Notes under the pieces: generated by a model | The model's input: the letters and a program-made list of their open reading frames with translations, nothing else | The model's database searches: none | What the model was told of the DNA's origin: nothing | DNA from: Persebacter sp051008975 | GTDB lineage: Bacteria; Pseudomonadota; Gammaproteobacteria; Tethybacterales; Persebacteraceae | Direction of reading: 5' to 3' | Assembly (NCBI GenBank): GCA_051008975.1 | Contig: JBPCXA010000033.1 | Span: 1-21,641 of the forward strand | DNA: 21,641 bases | Shown here: positions 1-7,432 of the stretch, piece after piece | Position numbering within the stretch: the first letter of the stretch is position 1 | How the letters are laid out: each line of letters begins with the position of its first letter | Program-made: the position numbers and the translations under genes

Positions 1-182
1 TTGTTTTTGAAGTCGGTCGCATACCAGCCGCCGCCCTTCAAATGAAACGCGGAGGCGGAAATCAGCCGCGCGAACGAACGCCGTCCGCATTGCGGGCATT
101 TTTTTACGCGCGGCGCGGAGATGGAATCCATGTCCGAATCCTGATGCCCGCATTGTTTGCACCGATATTCGTAAATCGGCAT
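1..182 (-). CDS. FmdB-family zinc-ribbon protein (3' end cut off by window edge)
   Basis: The first 60 residues are visible. They begin MPIYEYRC and carry two CxxC pairs, C8/C11 (CKQC) and C29/C32 (CPQC), followed by FHLKGGGWYATDFK. This is the layout of the FmdB zinc-ribbon family (PF09723): a small metal-binding fold and then the conserved F-x-L-K-G-x-G-W-Y segment. Members are often called putative regulators, but their molecular role is poorly known. The start lies four bases after the stop of the upstream DMGDH-like gene, with a GGGG-rich Shine-Dalgarno-like stretch just before the ATG, so the two are probably co-transcribed and translationally coupled. The C-terminus is outside the window. 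Confidence 0.85.
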   Translation of the reverse strand, partial: MPIYEYRCKQCGHQDSDMDSISAPRVKKCPQCGRRSFARLISASAFHLKGGGWYATDFKN

Positions 183-186
183 CGCT

Positions 187-2643
187 CTATCCCCGCAAAA
201 TTTTGTTTTGCGGATCGTAGGGGCTTTCCTCCACGACGACCGCCGGATGTTTTTCGCCCAGCACGTCAATCCGCAATTCGGTGCCGGGTTTCGCCAGCGG
301 CGGCGGAATCATCGCCAACGCCAAAGATTTGCCGAGGCGCGGACCGAAGTTGCCGGAAGTCGCGCGCCCGACCATTTTGTCGCCGTCAAAAATCGCGTTG
401 TTGCCGAGCGGATCGGCGTCCGTTATGTCGCCGATTTCCAAAGTCGCGCCCTGCCACGCGAAACCCTTTTCGCGCCACCGCAAAAGTCCGTCGCGCCCCA
501 TAAAATCGCCCTTGTCCAAACGGACGAAACGATGCAGTCCGGATTCCAACGCCGCGTATTCAATGGAAAGCTCCTGCCCGATCAGTTTGTAGGATTTTTC
601 CACGCGCAGCATATCCATCGCGCGGATGCCGAACGGCTTGATTTCGTGCGCCGCGCCCGCCTCCATAAGGGCGTCAAAAATGTGATTTTGATATTCCAGC
701 GGATGATGCAATTCCCAGCCCAACTCGCCGACAAAATTCACGCGCACCGCCAGCGCCGGGGCGAGTCCGACATCCACATTCCGCCCAGACAGCCACGGAA
801 AGGCGGCGTCCGAAAAATCCTCGCGCGGCGAAACCGCCCGCATAATCTCGCGCGATTTCGGCCCCGCCAGCACCAGAACGCCGCGCTGGTTCGTGAGATT
901 CTCGAACCGCACCGCGCCGTCGTTTTTCAGTCCGAGTTTTCGGAATACGCGGCGAATCCAATCATGATCCAGACGCTGCCACGCCCCCGCCGACACGAGA
1001 TAATACGAATCCTCGCTCTCCCGATAAATCGTAAATTCGGAATGCACGCCGCCGCGCGAATTCAGCGAATGACACAGCGCGATGCGCCCGTCCTTTTGCG
1101 GCAGTTTGTTGGCGACCAGATAGTCCAAAAACGCGCGCGCGCCGCCGCCGGAAATGCGGCACTTGGCGAACGCCGTCATATCCAAAAGTCCGGCTTTTTG
1201 CGATACGTGCAGCGCCTCGTTTTTGGAATGTTCGAACCACGCCGAACGACGGAACGACCAGTCGTCCTTCGCCGCCACTCCTTTCGGCGCGAACCAGTTC
1301 GCGCGCTCCCAGCCGAATTTCTGCCCGAACACCGCGCCCAAATTTTTCAGACGGTCATAACACGGCGGCGTCCGCAGCGGGCGCGCGTCTTCGCGCTCCT
1401 CGTCCGGATAATGAATCGTAAATACATTGCGATACGCCTCCTCGTTTTTGCGGACGAGATACGCGCGCGTCGCATAATCGCCGAAACGGCGCGGGTCTAT
1501 GCCCAGCATGTCAATCGTCGGCTCGCCCTCGACGATCCATTCCGCCAATTGCCAGCCCGCCCCGCCGGCGGCGGTGATGCCGAAACTGTGACCCTCGTTG
1601 ATCCAAAAATTCGGAATGTCCCACGCCGGACCGACCGCCGGACTGCCGTCCGGGGTGTAGCAAATCGCGCCGTTATACACCTGCTTGATTCCCACTTTTC
1701 CGAAACACGGGACGCGGCGAATCGCCGATTCTATGTGCGGTTCCAGACGTTCAATGTCCTCCGGAAACAATTCGCGCTCCGCGTCCGGGGCGGGGCCGTC
1801 GACATAGCACGCCGGCGCGCCCTTTTCGTAGGGACCGAGAATCAGCCCGCCGCGTTCCTCGCGCATATACCACGAGCCGTCCGATTCGCGCAACACGCCC
1901 ATTTCGGGCGCGCCGTTTTTGCGCCGCTCCGCCAGTTCGGGAATTTCGTCGGTGACGATATATTGATGCTGCACCGGAATAATCGGAAAATCCAGCCCGA
2001 CCATTCTGCCGGTCTGCCGCGCGAAGTTGCCGGTCGCGGAGATGACATGCTCGCAGACGATTTCGCCCTTGTCGGTTTCCACAATCCATTCGTCGCCGCG
2101 CCGCCGGATGCCGGTCACGGTCGTTTTTTGATAAATTTCCGCCCCGCCCGCGCGCGCGCCTTTCGCGAACGCGTGAGTCAGATCGCTCGGCTGAATATAG
2201 CCGTCTTCGGGATGCCGGATCGCGCCGATCATTCCGTCCGTCTCGCACAGCGGCCAGATTTCCTTCACTTGCGCGGGCGTCAAAAACTCCACATTTACGC
2301 CGAGAGTCGCCGCCACCGCCGCATACTGCCGATATTCGTCCATCCGGTCTTCGGTCGCCGCCAGACGGATGTTGCCGACCCGCCGCAGCCCGGTGTCCAT
2401 ACCGGTCTCCTTTTCCAATTCGGAATACAGGCGGACGGAGTATTTATGCACCTGCCCGACCGAATACGACATATTAAAAAGCGGCAGCAGCCCCGCCGCG
2501 TGCCAGGTGGAGCCGGAAGTCAGCTCGTGCCGTTCCAGCAGCACGGAGTTCGCCCATTCCCCGCCTTTTTTCGCCAGATGATACAAAGTGGCCGCCCCGA
2601 CCACGCCGCCGCCGATCACCACCACCCTCGCCTGATTTTTCAT
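187..2643 (-). CDS. Dimethylglycine/sarcosine dehydrogenase-like FAD oxidoreductase with C-terminal GcvT domains
   Basis: This 818-residue protein has the full architecture of the DMGDH/SARDH family. A DAO-type FAD domain (GGGVVG at 11-16, FAD-domain segment near 335-370) is followed by a linker domain and then by aminomethyltransferase-like GCV_T and GCV_T_C domains (about 430-805). The motif GSTWHAAGL contains H48, which lines up with the histidine that binds FAD covalently in mammalian DMGDH. Family members oxidatively remove an N-methyl group from substrates such as dimethylglycine or sarcosine and pass it to tetrahydrofolate. The exact substrate cannot be read from sequence, but tmm and gmaS nearby suggest methylated-amine or betaine breakdown. 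GAGGAAG precedes the ATG. Downstream the FmdB gene follows within four bases. Confidence 0.88.
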   Translation of the reverse strand: MKNQARVVVIGGGVVGAATLYHLAKKGGEWANSVLLERHELTSGSTWHAAGLLPLFNMSYSVGQVHKYSVRLYSELEKETGMDTGLRRVGNIRLAATEDRMDEYRQYAAVAATLGVNVEFLTPAQVKEIWPLCETDGMIGAIRHPEDGYIQPSDLTHAFAKGARAGGAEIYQKTTVTGIRRRGDEWIVETDKGEIVCEHVISATGNFARQTGRMVGLDFPIIPVQHQYIVTDEIPELAERRKNGAPEMGVLRESDGSWYMREERGGLILGPYEKGAPACYVDGPAPDAERELFPEDIERLEPHIESAIRRVPCFGKVGIKQVYNGAICYTPDGSPAVGPAWDIPNFWINEGHSFGITAAGGAGWQLAEWIVEGEPTIDMLGIDPRRFGDYATRAYLVRKNEEAYRNVFTIHYPDEEREDARPLRTPPCYDRLKNLGAVFGQKFGWERANWFAPKGVAAKDDWSFRRSAWFEHSKNEALHVSQKAGLLDMTAFAKCRISGGGARAFLDYLVANKLPQKDGRIALCHSLNSRGGVHSEFTIYRESEDSYYLVSAGAWQRLDHDWIRRVFRKLGLKNDGAVRFENLTNQRGVLVLAGPKSREIMRAVSPREDFSDAAFPWLSGRNVDVGLAPALAVRVNFVGELGWELHHPLEYQNHIFDALMEAGAAHEIKPFGIRAMDMLRVEKSYKLIGQELSIEYAALESGLHRFVRLDKGDFMGRDGLLRWREKGFAWQGATLEIGDITDADPLGNNAIFDGDKMVGRATSGNFGPRLGKSLALAMIPPPLAKPGTELRIDVLGEKHPAVVVEESPYDPQNKILRG

Positions 2644-2731
2644 AACGCGCCTTCCTCAAAAATAAATTCCCGTCAAGGGACGGACAATTCCGCCCCGCCG
2701 CCGCCCGCAAAAATCCCCGGACGCGAACCGC

Positions 2732-2737
2732 ATTATA
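2732..2737 (-). promoter_or_regulatory. Candidate -10 box for the DMGDH-like gene
   Basis: A perfect TATAAT on the minus strand lies about 90 bases upstream of the ATG at 2643. No convincing -35 hexamer is visible at 16-18 bases. The leader between it and the gene is G-rich and contains a small CCGTC/GACGG hairpin. The call rests on the -10 match alone. Confidence 0.35.
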
Positions 2738-2773
2738 AAAGATATTTTTGCGAATCCGTACGAGGACGAAAAG

Positions 2774-2940
2774 TGAACAAAAAATCTCGGTCCCTTTTTC
2801 CGTCCCATTCCTGCGAAGGCAGGAATCTCCGCCGCCGCAAAGCGGCGGGTAATTGTGTCTCTTTACAATTTGCGCCTTCGGCGCGGAGATTCCTGCCTTC
2901 GCAGGAATGGGACAAAAGTAGGAATGGAATTTTTTGTTCA
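2774..2940. repeat. Nested palindromic repeat element, copy A
   Basis: Perfect 31-bp inverted arms lie at 2802-2832 and 2883-2913. Each arm is itself a hairpin (ATTCCTGC-GAAG-GCAGGAAT). Between them sit three more hairpins: CGCCGC/GCGGCG, AATTGT/ACAATT and GCGCC/GGCGC. A further 12-bp inverted pair at 2774-2785 and 2929-2940 encloses the whole. A related element in the opposite orientation lies at 5193-5308. It sits between divergent genes. The structure resembles REP/BIME or MITE-like palindromic families of Proteobacteria. The region 2644-2989 holds no credible gene, only this element and two candidate promoters. Confidence 0.85.
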
Positions 2941-2971
2941 TTTTTAAGGCGGGTTTAAGACGCGTTTCGCG

Positions 2972-2980
2972 TGGTATAAT
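2972..2980 (+). promoter_or_regulatory. Extended -10 promoter of ccmABC
   Basis: TGGTATAAT fits an extended -10 element (TGn-TATAAT). Only nine bases separate it from the ccmA ATG, so a normally spaced transcription start would fall within a few bases of the start codon and give a nearly leaderless mRNA. No Shine-Dalgarno sequence is seen before this ATG, which agrees with that reading. Confidence 0.5.
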
Positions 2981-2989
2981 TTCCGAATT

Positions 2990-3607
2990 ATGGGGGACGG
3001 CGGCGCGCCTCTGTTGGAGGCGAAACATTTGTCATTGGAACGGTTGTGGACGAATCTTTCGTTCGTCCTGCGTCCGGGCGGGATGCTGCAGATCACCGGC
3101 GCGAACGGCGCCGGCAAAAGTTCGCTGCTGGCGGTGCTTTGCGGACTCGCCGCGCCCGACCGCGGCGAAGTGTCGTGGCGGCGGCAGAATATCCGCGACG
3201 CCGCCGAGGATTATTTTTCCGACCTGATTTATGTGGGGCATAAAAACGGAATCAAGGAGGATATGACGCCGCTGGAAAATTTGCGCGTCGTCGCCGCCTT
3301 CCGCTGCGGCGCGCCGCTGTTTTCGCCGGAACGCGCGCTGGAAAAAACCGGACTTTCCGGCGTCCGCGCGCTCTGCCGCCATCTTTCCGCCGGACAAAAA
3401 CGCCGCGCGGCGCTGGCGCGGCTGTTGCTGCATCGCGCCGCGCTGTGGTTTTTGGACGAACCGCGCGCCGGACTGGACGCCGACGGGCGGCGCGTTTTGG
3501 ACGACATTGTCGCCGCGCATTTGTCCACCGGCGGCGTCGCGGTGACGGCGACCCATCATCCGGACGCCGTCGCGGGCGCGCAAATTTTGCGTCTCGGACG
3601 GAATTAA
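2990..3607 (+). CDS. ccmA: Haem exporter ATP-binding subunit CcmA
   Basis: This 205-residue ABC ATPase carries Walker A GANGAGKSS (37-45), the CcmA-typical YVGHKNGIK segment (81-89), signature LSAGQKRR (132-139), Walker B LWFLDEP (152-158) and a TATHHP switch histidine near 193. Length and motifs match CcmA of System I cytochrome c maturation. There, CcmA with CcmB and CcmC drives release of haem-loaded CcmE on the periplasmic side of the inner membrane. ccmB follows three bases after the stop, and ccmC after that, so this is the head of a ccmABC operon. The ATG at 2990 is chosen because the conserved region begins about nine residues later and no earlier in-frame start with a ribosome site is evident. 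Confidence 0.93.
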   Translation: MGDGGAPLLEAKHLSLERLWTNLSFVLRPGGMLQITGANGAGKSSLLAVLCGLAAPDRGEVSWRRQNIRDAAEDYFSDLIYVGHKNGIKEDMTPLENLRVVAAFRCGAPLFSPERALEKTGLSGVRALCRHLSAGQKRRAALARLLLHRAALWFLDEPRAGLDADGRRVLDDIVAAHLSTGGVAVTATHHPDAVAGAQILRLGRN

Positions 3608-3610
3608 AAT

Positions 3611-4264
3611 ATGCGGTGCGCGTGGATTTTGCTGCGCCGGGACATCGCGCTGCTCGCGCGCAATCCGTCCGCCGCGCTGCTGCCGCCGATGTTTTTTGTG
3701 CTCGCCGCGGCGGTGTTTCCGCTGGCCGCCGGTCCGTCGCCGGAAACTTTGCGCGCGACGGCGCCGGGCGTGTTTTGGTCGGCGGCGCTGCTGTCGTCTT
3801 TGCTTACGCAGGATTCGCTATTTCGCGCCGACTACGAGGACGGCGCATTGGAGCAAATGCTGCTTTCGGGTCGTCCGGCGATATTGATTGCGCTGGCGAA
3901 GGCGGCGGCGCACTGGCTTTCGTTCGGCGCGCCGCTTATTTTGGCGGCGCCGCTGCTGGGATTGTGGCTGGCGATGAGCGGCGAAGAAATCATCGCGCTG
4001 TTTTGGACCGTGCCGCTGGGCGCGGGGGTGTTCAGTTTATTGTCGGTGTTCGCCGCGGCGCTGCTGGTCGGCGCGCGCGCGAATCAATTTTTGGGCGCGC
4101 TGATTACGCTGCCGCTGTGCATGCCGGCGGTCATTTTCGCGGCGGCGGCGGCGCGCGGCGAAACCGCGCCGCTGTTATTTTTGGCGGCGTTGTTCGCGCT
4201 GTCGGCGACGGTACTGCCGCCGGCGGCGGCGGGCGCGCTGCGAATCGGAGTCGCGCGGCGGTGA
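3611..4264 (+). CDS. ccmB: Haem exporter membrane subunit CcmB
   Basis: The protein has 217 residues and is almost wholly hydrophobic, with about six membrane spans. It opens with LLRRDIALLARNPSAALLPP, the cytoplasmic lead-in typical of CcmB, and contains LEQMLLSG in the first loop. CcmB is the permease partner of CcmA in System I cytochrome c maturation and contacts CcmC in the inner membrane. The usual length is about 220 residues, so the protein is complete. Its stop overlaps a GTG (4261) in the ccmC frame, and the likely ccmC ATG is three bases after the stop, which indicates tight translational coupling. Confidence 0.9.
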   Translation: MRCAWILLRRDIALLARNPSAALLPPMFFVLAAAVFPLAAGPSPETLRATAPGVFWSAALLSSLLTQDSLFRADYEDGALEQMLLSGRPAILIALAKAAAHWLSFGAPLILAAPLLGLWLAMSGEEIIALFWTVPLGAGVFSLLSVFAAALLVGARANQFLGALITLPLCMPAVIFAAAAARGETAPLLFLAALFALSATVLPPAAAGALRIGVARR

Positions 4265-4266
4265 TT

Positions 4267-5016
4267 ATGCGCGCGCTGTATCGGCTGGCGTCGCCGCCGG
4301 GGTTTTACCGTTTCGCCGGACGGGTCGCGCCGTTTTTGTGGGCGGCGTGCGCGATCTTGCTGGCGGCGGGATTGTACGGCGGGCTGGTCGTCGCGCCGCC
4401 CGATTATCAGCAGGGGGACGGATACCGCGTAATTTTTGTGCATGTGCCGTCGGCGTGGATGTCCATGTTCGTATATGTATGCATGGCGGCGGCGGGCGCG
4501 GCGACCCTGATATGGCGCGGCAAAATCGCCGCGGCGTGCGCGCGCGCGTCCGCCCCGGTCGGCGCGTCCTTTACTTTGATGACGCTGGTTTCGGGCGCGT
4601 TTTGGGGGCGTCCGATGTGGGGCGCGTGGTGGGTGTGGGACGCGCGCCTGACTTCGGAGTTGATACTTTTATTTTTATATCTCGGCTATATCGCGCTGTC
4701 CTCCTCGGTGCATGGCCGCCGCGACGCCGCGCGGAGCGGCGCGCTGCTGCTGCTGGTCGGCGCGGCGAACATTCCGATCATTCATTTTTCGGTGGACTGG
4801 TGGAATACGCTGCATCAGCCGGCGACGATTGTCAAACTCGGCGCGCCGTCCATTCATCCGGATATGCTGCGTCCGCTGCTGTTGACGGCGTCGTCGTTCA
4901 TGTTTTTTTACGCCGCCGCGATGCTGACTTCCGCGCAGGCGATTTTGCTGGAAGAGGCGGGCGGCGCGCGATGGGCGCGCGAGGCGGCGTCCGCGCGTTT
5001 TCCGCGTCCGCGATAA
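4267..5016 (+). CDS. ccmC: Haem lyase/exporter membrane protein CcmC
   Basis: The 249-residue membrane protein has the tryptophan-rich haem-handling WWD motif WGRPMWGAWWVWDARLT (113-129). Histidines at 59 (VIFVHVPSAW) and 183 (WWNTLHQPAT) match the conserved periplasmic haem ligands of CcmC. CcmC presents haem to the chaperone CcmE in System I cytochrome c maturation. The ATG at 4267 is preferred; a GTG at 4261 in the same frame overlaps the ccmB stop and is an alternative. The same frame is open back to 3445, but that part is only a shadow of ccmA and ccmB. No ccmD, ccmE, ccmF, ccmG or ccmH follows, and the next 346 bases are palindromic repeats. Confidence 0.93.
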   Translation: MRALYRLASPPGFYRFAGRVAPFLWAACAILLAAGLYGGLVVAPPDYQQGDGYRVIFVHVPSAWMSMFVYVCMAAAGAATLIWRGKIAAACARASAPVGASFTLMTLVSGAFWGRPMWGAWWVWDARLTSELILLFLYLGYIALSSSVHGRRDAARSGALLLLVGAANIPIIHFSVDWWNTLHQPATIVKLGAPSIHPDMLRPLLLTASSFMFFYAAAMLTSAQAILLEEAGGARWAREAASARFPRPR

Positions 5017-5040
5017 ACCGTTTTTGCGCCTACGGCGCGA

Positions 5041-5118
5041 AGATTCCGGCTTTCGCCGGAATGGCGTATTTTAATTAAGAGGTTAAAAGTGCCGCCATTC
5101 CGGCGAAAGCCGGAATCT
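5041..5118. repeat. Inverted repeat element B, possible bidirectional terminator
   Basis: Perfect 25-bp inverted arms lie at 5041-5065 and 5094-5118. Each is itself a hairpin (ATTCCGGC-TTTC-GCCGGAAT and its mirror). The AT-rich spacer contains TATTTTAATTAA. A GCGCC/GGCGC hairpin lies just before the first arm, and ATTCGCC/GGCGAAT lies just after the second. It sits between the convergent genes ccmC and the YyaL-like gene, a usual place for REP-type elements or terminators. The stem followed by a short T-rich stretch could end ccmABC transcription, but it is not a classic terminator. Confidence 0.7.
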
Positions 5119-5192
5119 CATTCGCCGTAAGGCGAATCGTTCGCGCTTCCGCACAAAAAGATTTCCGCGTTCGCGGGAATGGTACACAAAAA

Positions 5193-5308
5193 TCCCATTC
5201 CTGCGAAAGCAGGAATCTCCGCGCCGAAGGCGCAAATTGTAAATTACAAGAATTACAATTACCCGCCGCTATGCGGCGGCGGAGATTCCTGCTTTCGCGG
5301 GAATGGGA
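5193..5308. repeat. Nested palindromic repeat element, copy C (inverted relative to copy A)
   Basis: Inverted arms lie at 5193-5222 and 5279-5308, 30 bp each with one mismatch. They share the CCCATTCCTGCGAA core with copy A, differing mainly by an A/G change. The interior repeats the copy A plan in reverse order: GCGCC/GGCGC-type hairpin, an AATTGTAA/TTACAATT stem, then CGCCGC/GCGGCG. A degenerate half copy lies at about 5160-5182. The stretch 5017-5362 otherwise holds nothing gene-like; its short open frames are translations of the repeats. Confidence 0.85.
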
Positions 5309-5362
5309 CGGGGGGCAAGAATAGAACAAAGGCGGGAATGGAATTTTGTTTTGCGCTTTGTA

Positions 5363-7432
5363 TCAGACGCCGGACGCGTTTCCGGATTCGCCCTTATCCA
5401 GAATTGTTTTCAGCGCGTCCAAAGAATCCGCCGGGGGGAGGCACGAAAACTTGGCGCATACATATCCGCGCGCGCCGGTTTCGGGGCGCGGTTTTTGCAG
5501 TATCTCCGGCAGCCGCGAAAGATCTTCCGGCAAAACAAACACCGACACCTCCGGATGCGCGCGCTGCAATTCTTCGTTCCACCGTCCGCATTCGGCGGGG
5601 TCGCCGTACAGCAGCACCGTCGGCGGCGGCGACAAATACATCCGCAACGCCGAAAGCAGGGACGCGCATCCGGCGGGGCGCTGCCGCATCGCGCCGTACA
5701 ACGCGCGCAATGTTTTTTCGGCGGCGTCCGCCGTCCGCGCGTCGCCGAACAGCGGCGACAATTCCAAAAGCGCGCGCGCGGCGATTCCGTTGCCGGAGGG
5801 AATCGCGTCGTCGTCCGCGGTTTTCGGACGGCGAATCAATTTCTCGCCGCCCGCCGCGGTGAAGAAAAAACCGCCGCGTTCCGCGTCTTCAAATTCCGCG
5901 CGCATTTGCGCCGCCAAATCACGCGCGAAAATAAAAGTGTCAACGCAAAACTCCGCGCGCAACAATTCCAACGCGGCGTCCAGCATAAATGCGTAGTCGT
6001 CCAAAAACGCCCGATGTCCGCGCCGCCCGCCGCGCCACGCCGCGCATAATCCGCCGCCGGCCGTTTCGCGGCGGACGAAATGCAGCGCGTCCCGCGCCGC
6101 GGCGATCCATTGCGGGCGGCGCATGATTCTTCCCGCCCGCGCCAGCCCGCGAATCATCAGTCCGTTCCACGCCGTTAAAATTTTGTCGTCGGTCGCCGGA
6201 CGCGGACGCGAATCGCGCGCGCGTTTCAATTTCGCCAGCGCCGCCGCGATCGTCCGCTCGCATTCTTCGGGCGCGACGGTTAACGCCGCCGCGGTTTGCG
6301 CGATTGTCTGCCGCCGCGCCAGATGATGCCGCCCCTCGAAATTCGCGCCCGCCGCCAGACCGAAATGCGATTCCACCGCGGCAAACTCCGCGTCCGTCAA
6401 AAGCGATCGTATTTCCGAATCGCGCCAGACATAAAACGCGCCTTCGCCGCCCTCCGAATCCGCGTCCAGAGAAGAATGGAAACCGCCGCCTTCGCCGCGC
6501 ATTTCGTCCGTCGCCCACCGCGCGATCCCCTCCGCCGCCCGCGCGAATTCCGGCGAATCAAAGACGCGAAAGGCGTCCGCGAAAAGTGCCAGCAAAAGCC
6601 CGTTGTCGTACAACATTTTCTCGAAATGCGGAATCGTCCAACTTTCGTCAACGCAATAGCGGAAAAATCCGCCGCCCGCATGATCGGCGAGTCCGCTTGC
6701 CGCCATTTTTTGCAGCGTAAGATGTACCGCCGACAAAAGTTCCTTGTCGTTTTCCGCCGCGCCTTCGCGCATGCAAAACGCGACTTCCGCCGGATGCGGA
6801 AACTTCGGCGCGCCGCGAAAACCGCCGTGCGTCGGACAAAACATTTCGCCGAACGCGCGCGCCGCGTCGCGCGCCGGTTCCGCGGTCATTTCTTCGCCGC
6901 CGGAATCGGGATGCGAATCCAGCGAACGCAGCAGCGGCAATATCCGCGCGTTTTGCGCGTCAATCTCGCCGCGTTTTTCGCGCCACGCCTCCGCGACTTT
7001 TTCCAGCACCGAAACGAAGGAAGGCATTCCGCGCCCGGCATGTTTCGGAAAATATGTGCCGCCGAAAAACGGCGCGCCGTCCGCCGTCAAAAACATCGTC
7101 AGCGGCCAGCCGCCGCCGCGCCGCGCGAAAAGATAATGCGCCGCCTGATAGATGCGGTCCAAATCCGGACGCTCCTCGCGGTCCACTTTTATGTTGATAA
7201 AATTCGCGTTCATCACCGCCGCGGTTTCGCGGTCTTCAAACGATTCGTGCGCCATCACATGACACCAATGGCACGCCGCATAGCCGATCGACAGCAGCAC
7301 CGGCTTGTCCTCTTTCGCCGCCGCCGCCAGCGCGTCCGCGTTCCACGGACGCCAATGGACGGGATTGTCCGCGTGCTGCCGCAGATACGGACTTGGCGAA
7401 TCCGCGAGAAGGTTTTTAGACCCCCCCCCCAT
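5363..7432 (-). CDS. YyaL/DUF255 thioredoxin-fold protein with six-hairpin glycosidase-like C-terminus
   Basis: The 689-residue protein starts with the conserved block NLLADSPSPYLRQHADNPVHW. A thioredoxin-like domain follows with CHWC at 54-57 and KVDREERPDLD, and then a long alpha-helical region like the six-hairpin glycosidase fold. This is the arrangement of the widespread YyaL/SPATA20 family (DUF255), whose biochemical role is not settled. The length is typical. The start codon follows directly on the stop of the upstream MOSC gene (TAAATG), so the two form an operon. The ATG runs into ten consecutive G residues (minus strand), giving Gly2-Gly4 before conserved sequence begins. Any length change in that run would shift the frame at codon 2. 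Confidence 0.88.
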   Translation of the reverse strand: MGGGSKNLLADSPSPYLRQHADNPVHWRPWNADALAAAAKEDKPVLLSIGYAACHWCHVMAHESFEDRETAAVMNANFINIKVDREERPDLDRIYQAAHYLFARRGGGWPLTMFLTADGAPFFGGTYFPKHAGRGMPSFVSVLEKVAEAWREKRGEIDAQNARILPLLRSLDSHPDSGGEEMTAEPARDAARAFGEMFCPTHGGFRGAPKFPHPAEVAFCMREGAAENDKELLSAVHLTLQKMAASGLADHAGGGFFRYCVDESWTIPHFEKMLYDNGLLLALFADAFRVFDSPEFARAAEGIARWATDEMRGEGGGFHSSLDADSEGGEGAFYVWRDSEIRSLLTDAEFAAVESHFGLAAGANFEGRHHLARRQTIAQTAAALTVAPEECERTIAAALAKLKRARDSRPRPATDDKILTAWNGLMIRGLARAGRIMRRPQWIAAARDALHFVRRETAGGGLCAAWRGGRRGHRAFLDDYAFMLDAALELLRAEFCVDTFIFARDLAAQMRAEFEDAERGGFFFTAAGGEKLIRRPKTADDDAIPSGNGIAARALLELSPLFGDARTADAAEKTLRALYGAMRQRPAGCASLLSALRMYLSPPPTVLLYGDPAECGRWNEELQRAHPEVSVFVLPEDLSRLPEILQKPRPETGARGYVCAKFSCLPPADSLDALKTILDKGESGNASGV
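7421..7430 (-). repeat. Ten-base poly-G tract at the start codon of the YyaL-like gene
   Basis: Ten consecutive C on the plus strand (G in the gene) begin with the third base of the ATG. With ten bases the frame is open, while nine or eleven would break the gene immediately. Mononucleotide G runs of this length mutate by slippage and are a common basis of phase variation in bacteria. A sequencing or assembly length error is the alternative. Confidence 0.8.

Noticed and set aside
2733..2915. Short frames reading SHSCEGRNLR and FLPSQEWD, also at 5075-5329 and 5179-5862
   Set aside because: These are translations of the palindromic repeats, a known source of false small proteins in such genomes.
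208..2958. 916-codon open frame on the plus strand
   Set aside because: It is antisense to the DMGDH-like gene, has no family motif, is rich in Arg/Ala/His, and arises from GC-biased codons. The minus-strand gene has intact FAD and GcvT motifs.
3445..4260. Upstream part of the long open frame that contains ccmC
   Set aside because: It overlaps ccmA and ccmB out of frame with low-complexity Ala/Arg/Gly sequence. Only the part from 4267 encodes CcmC.
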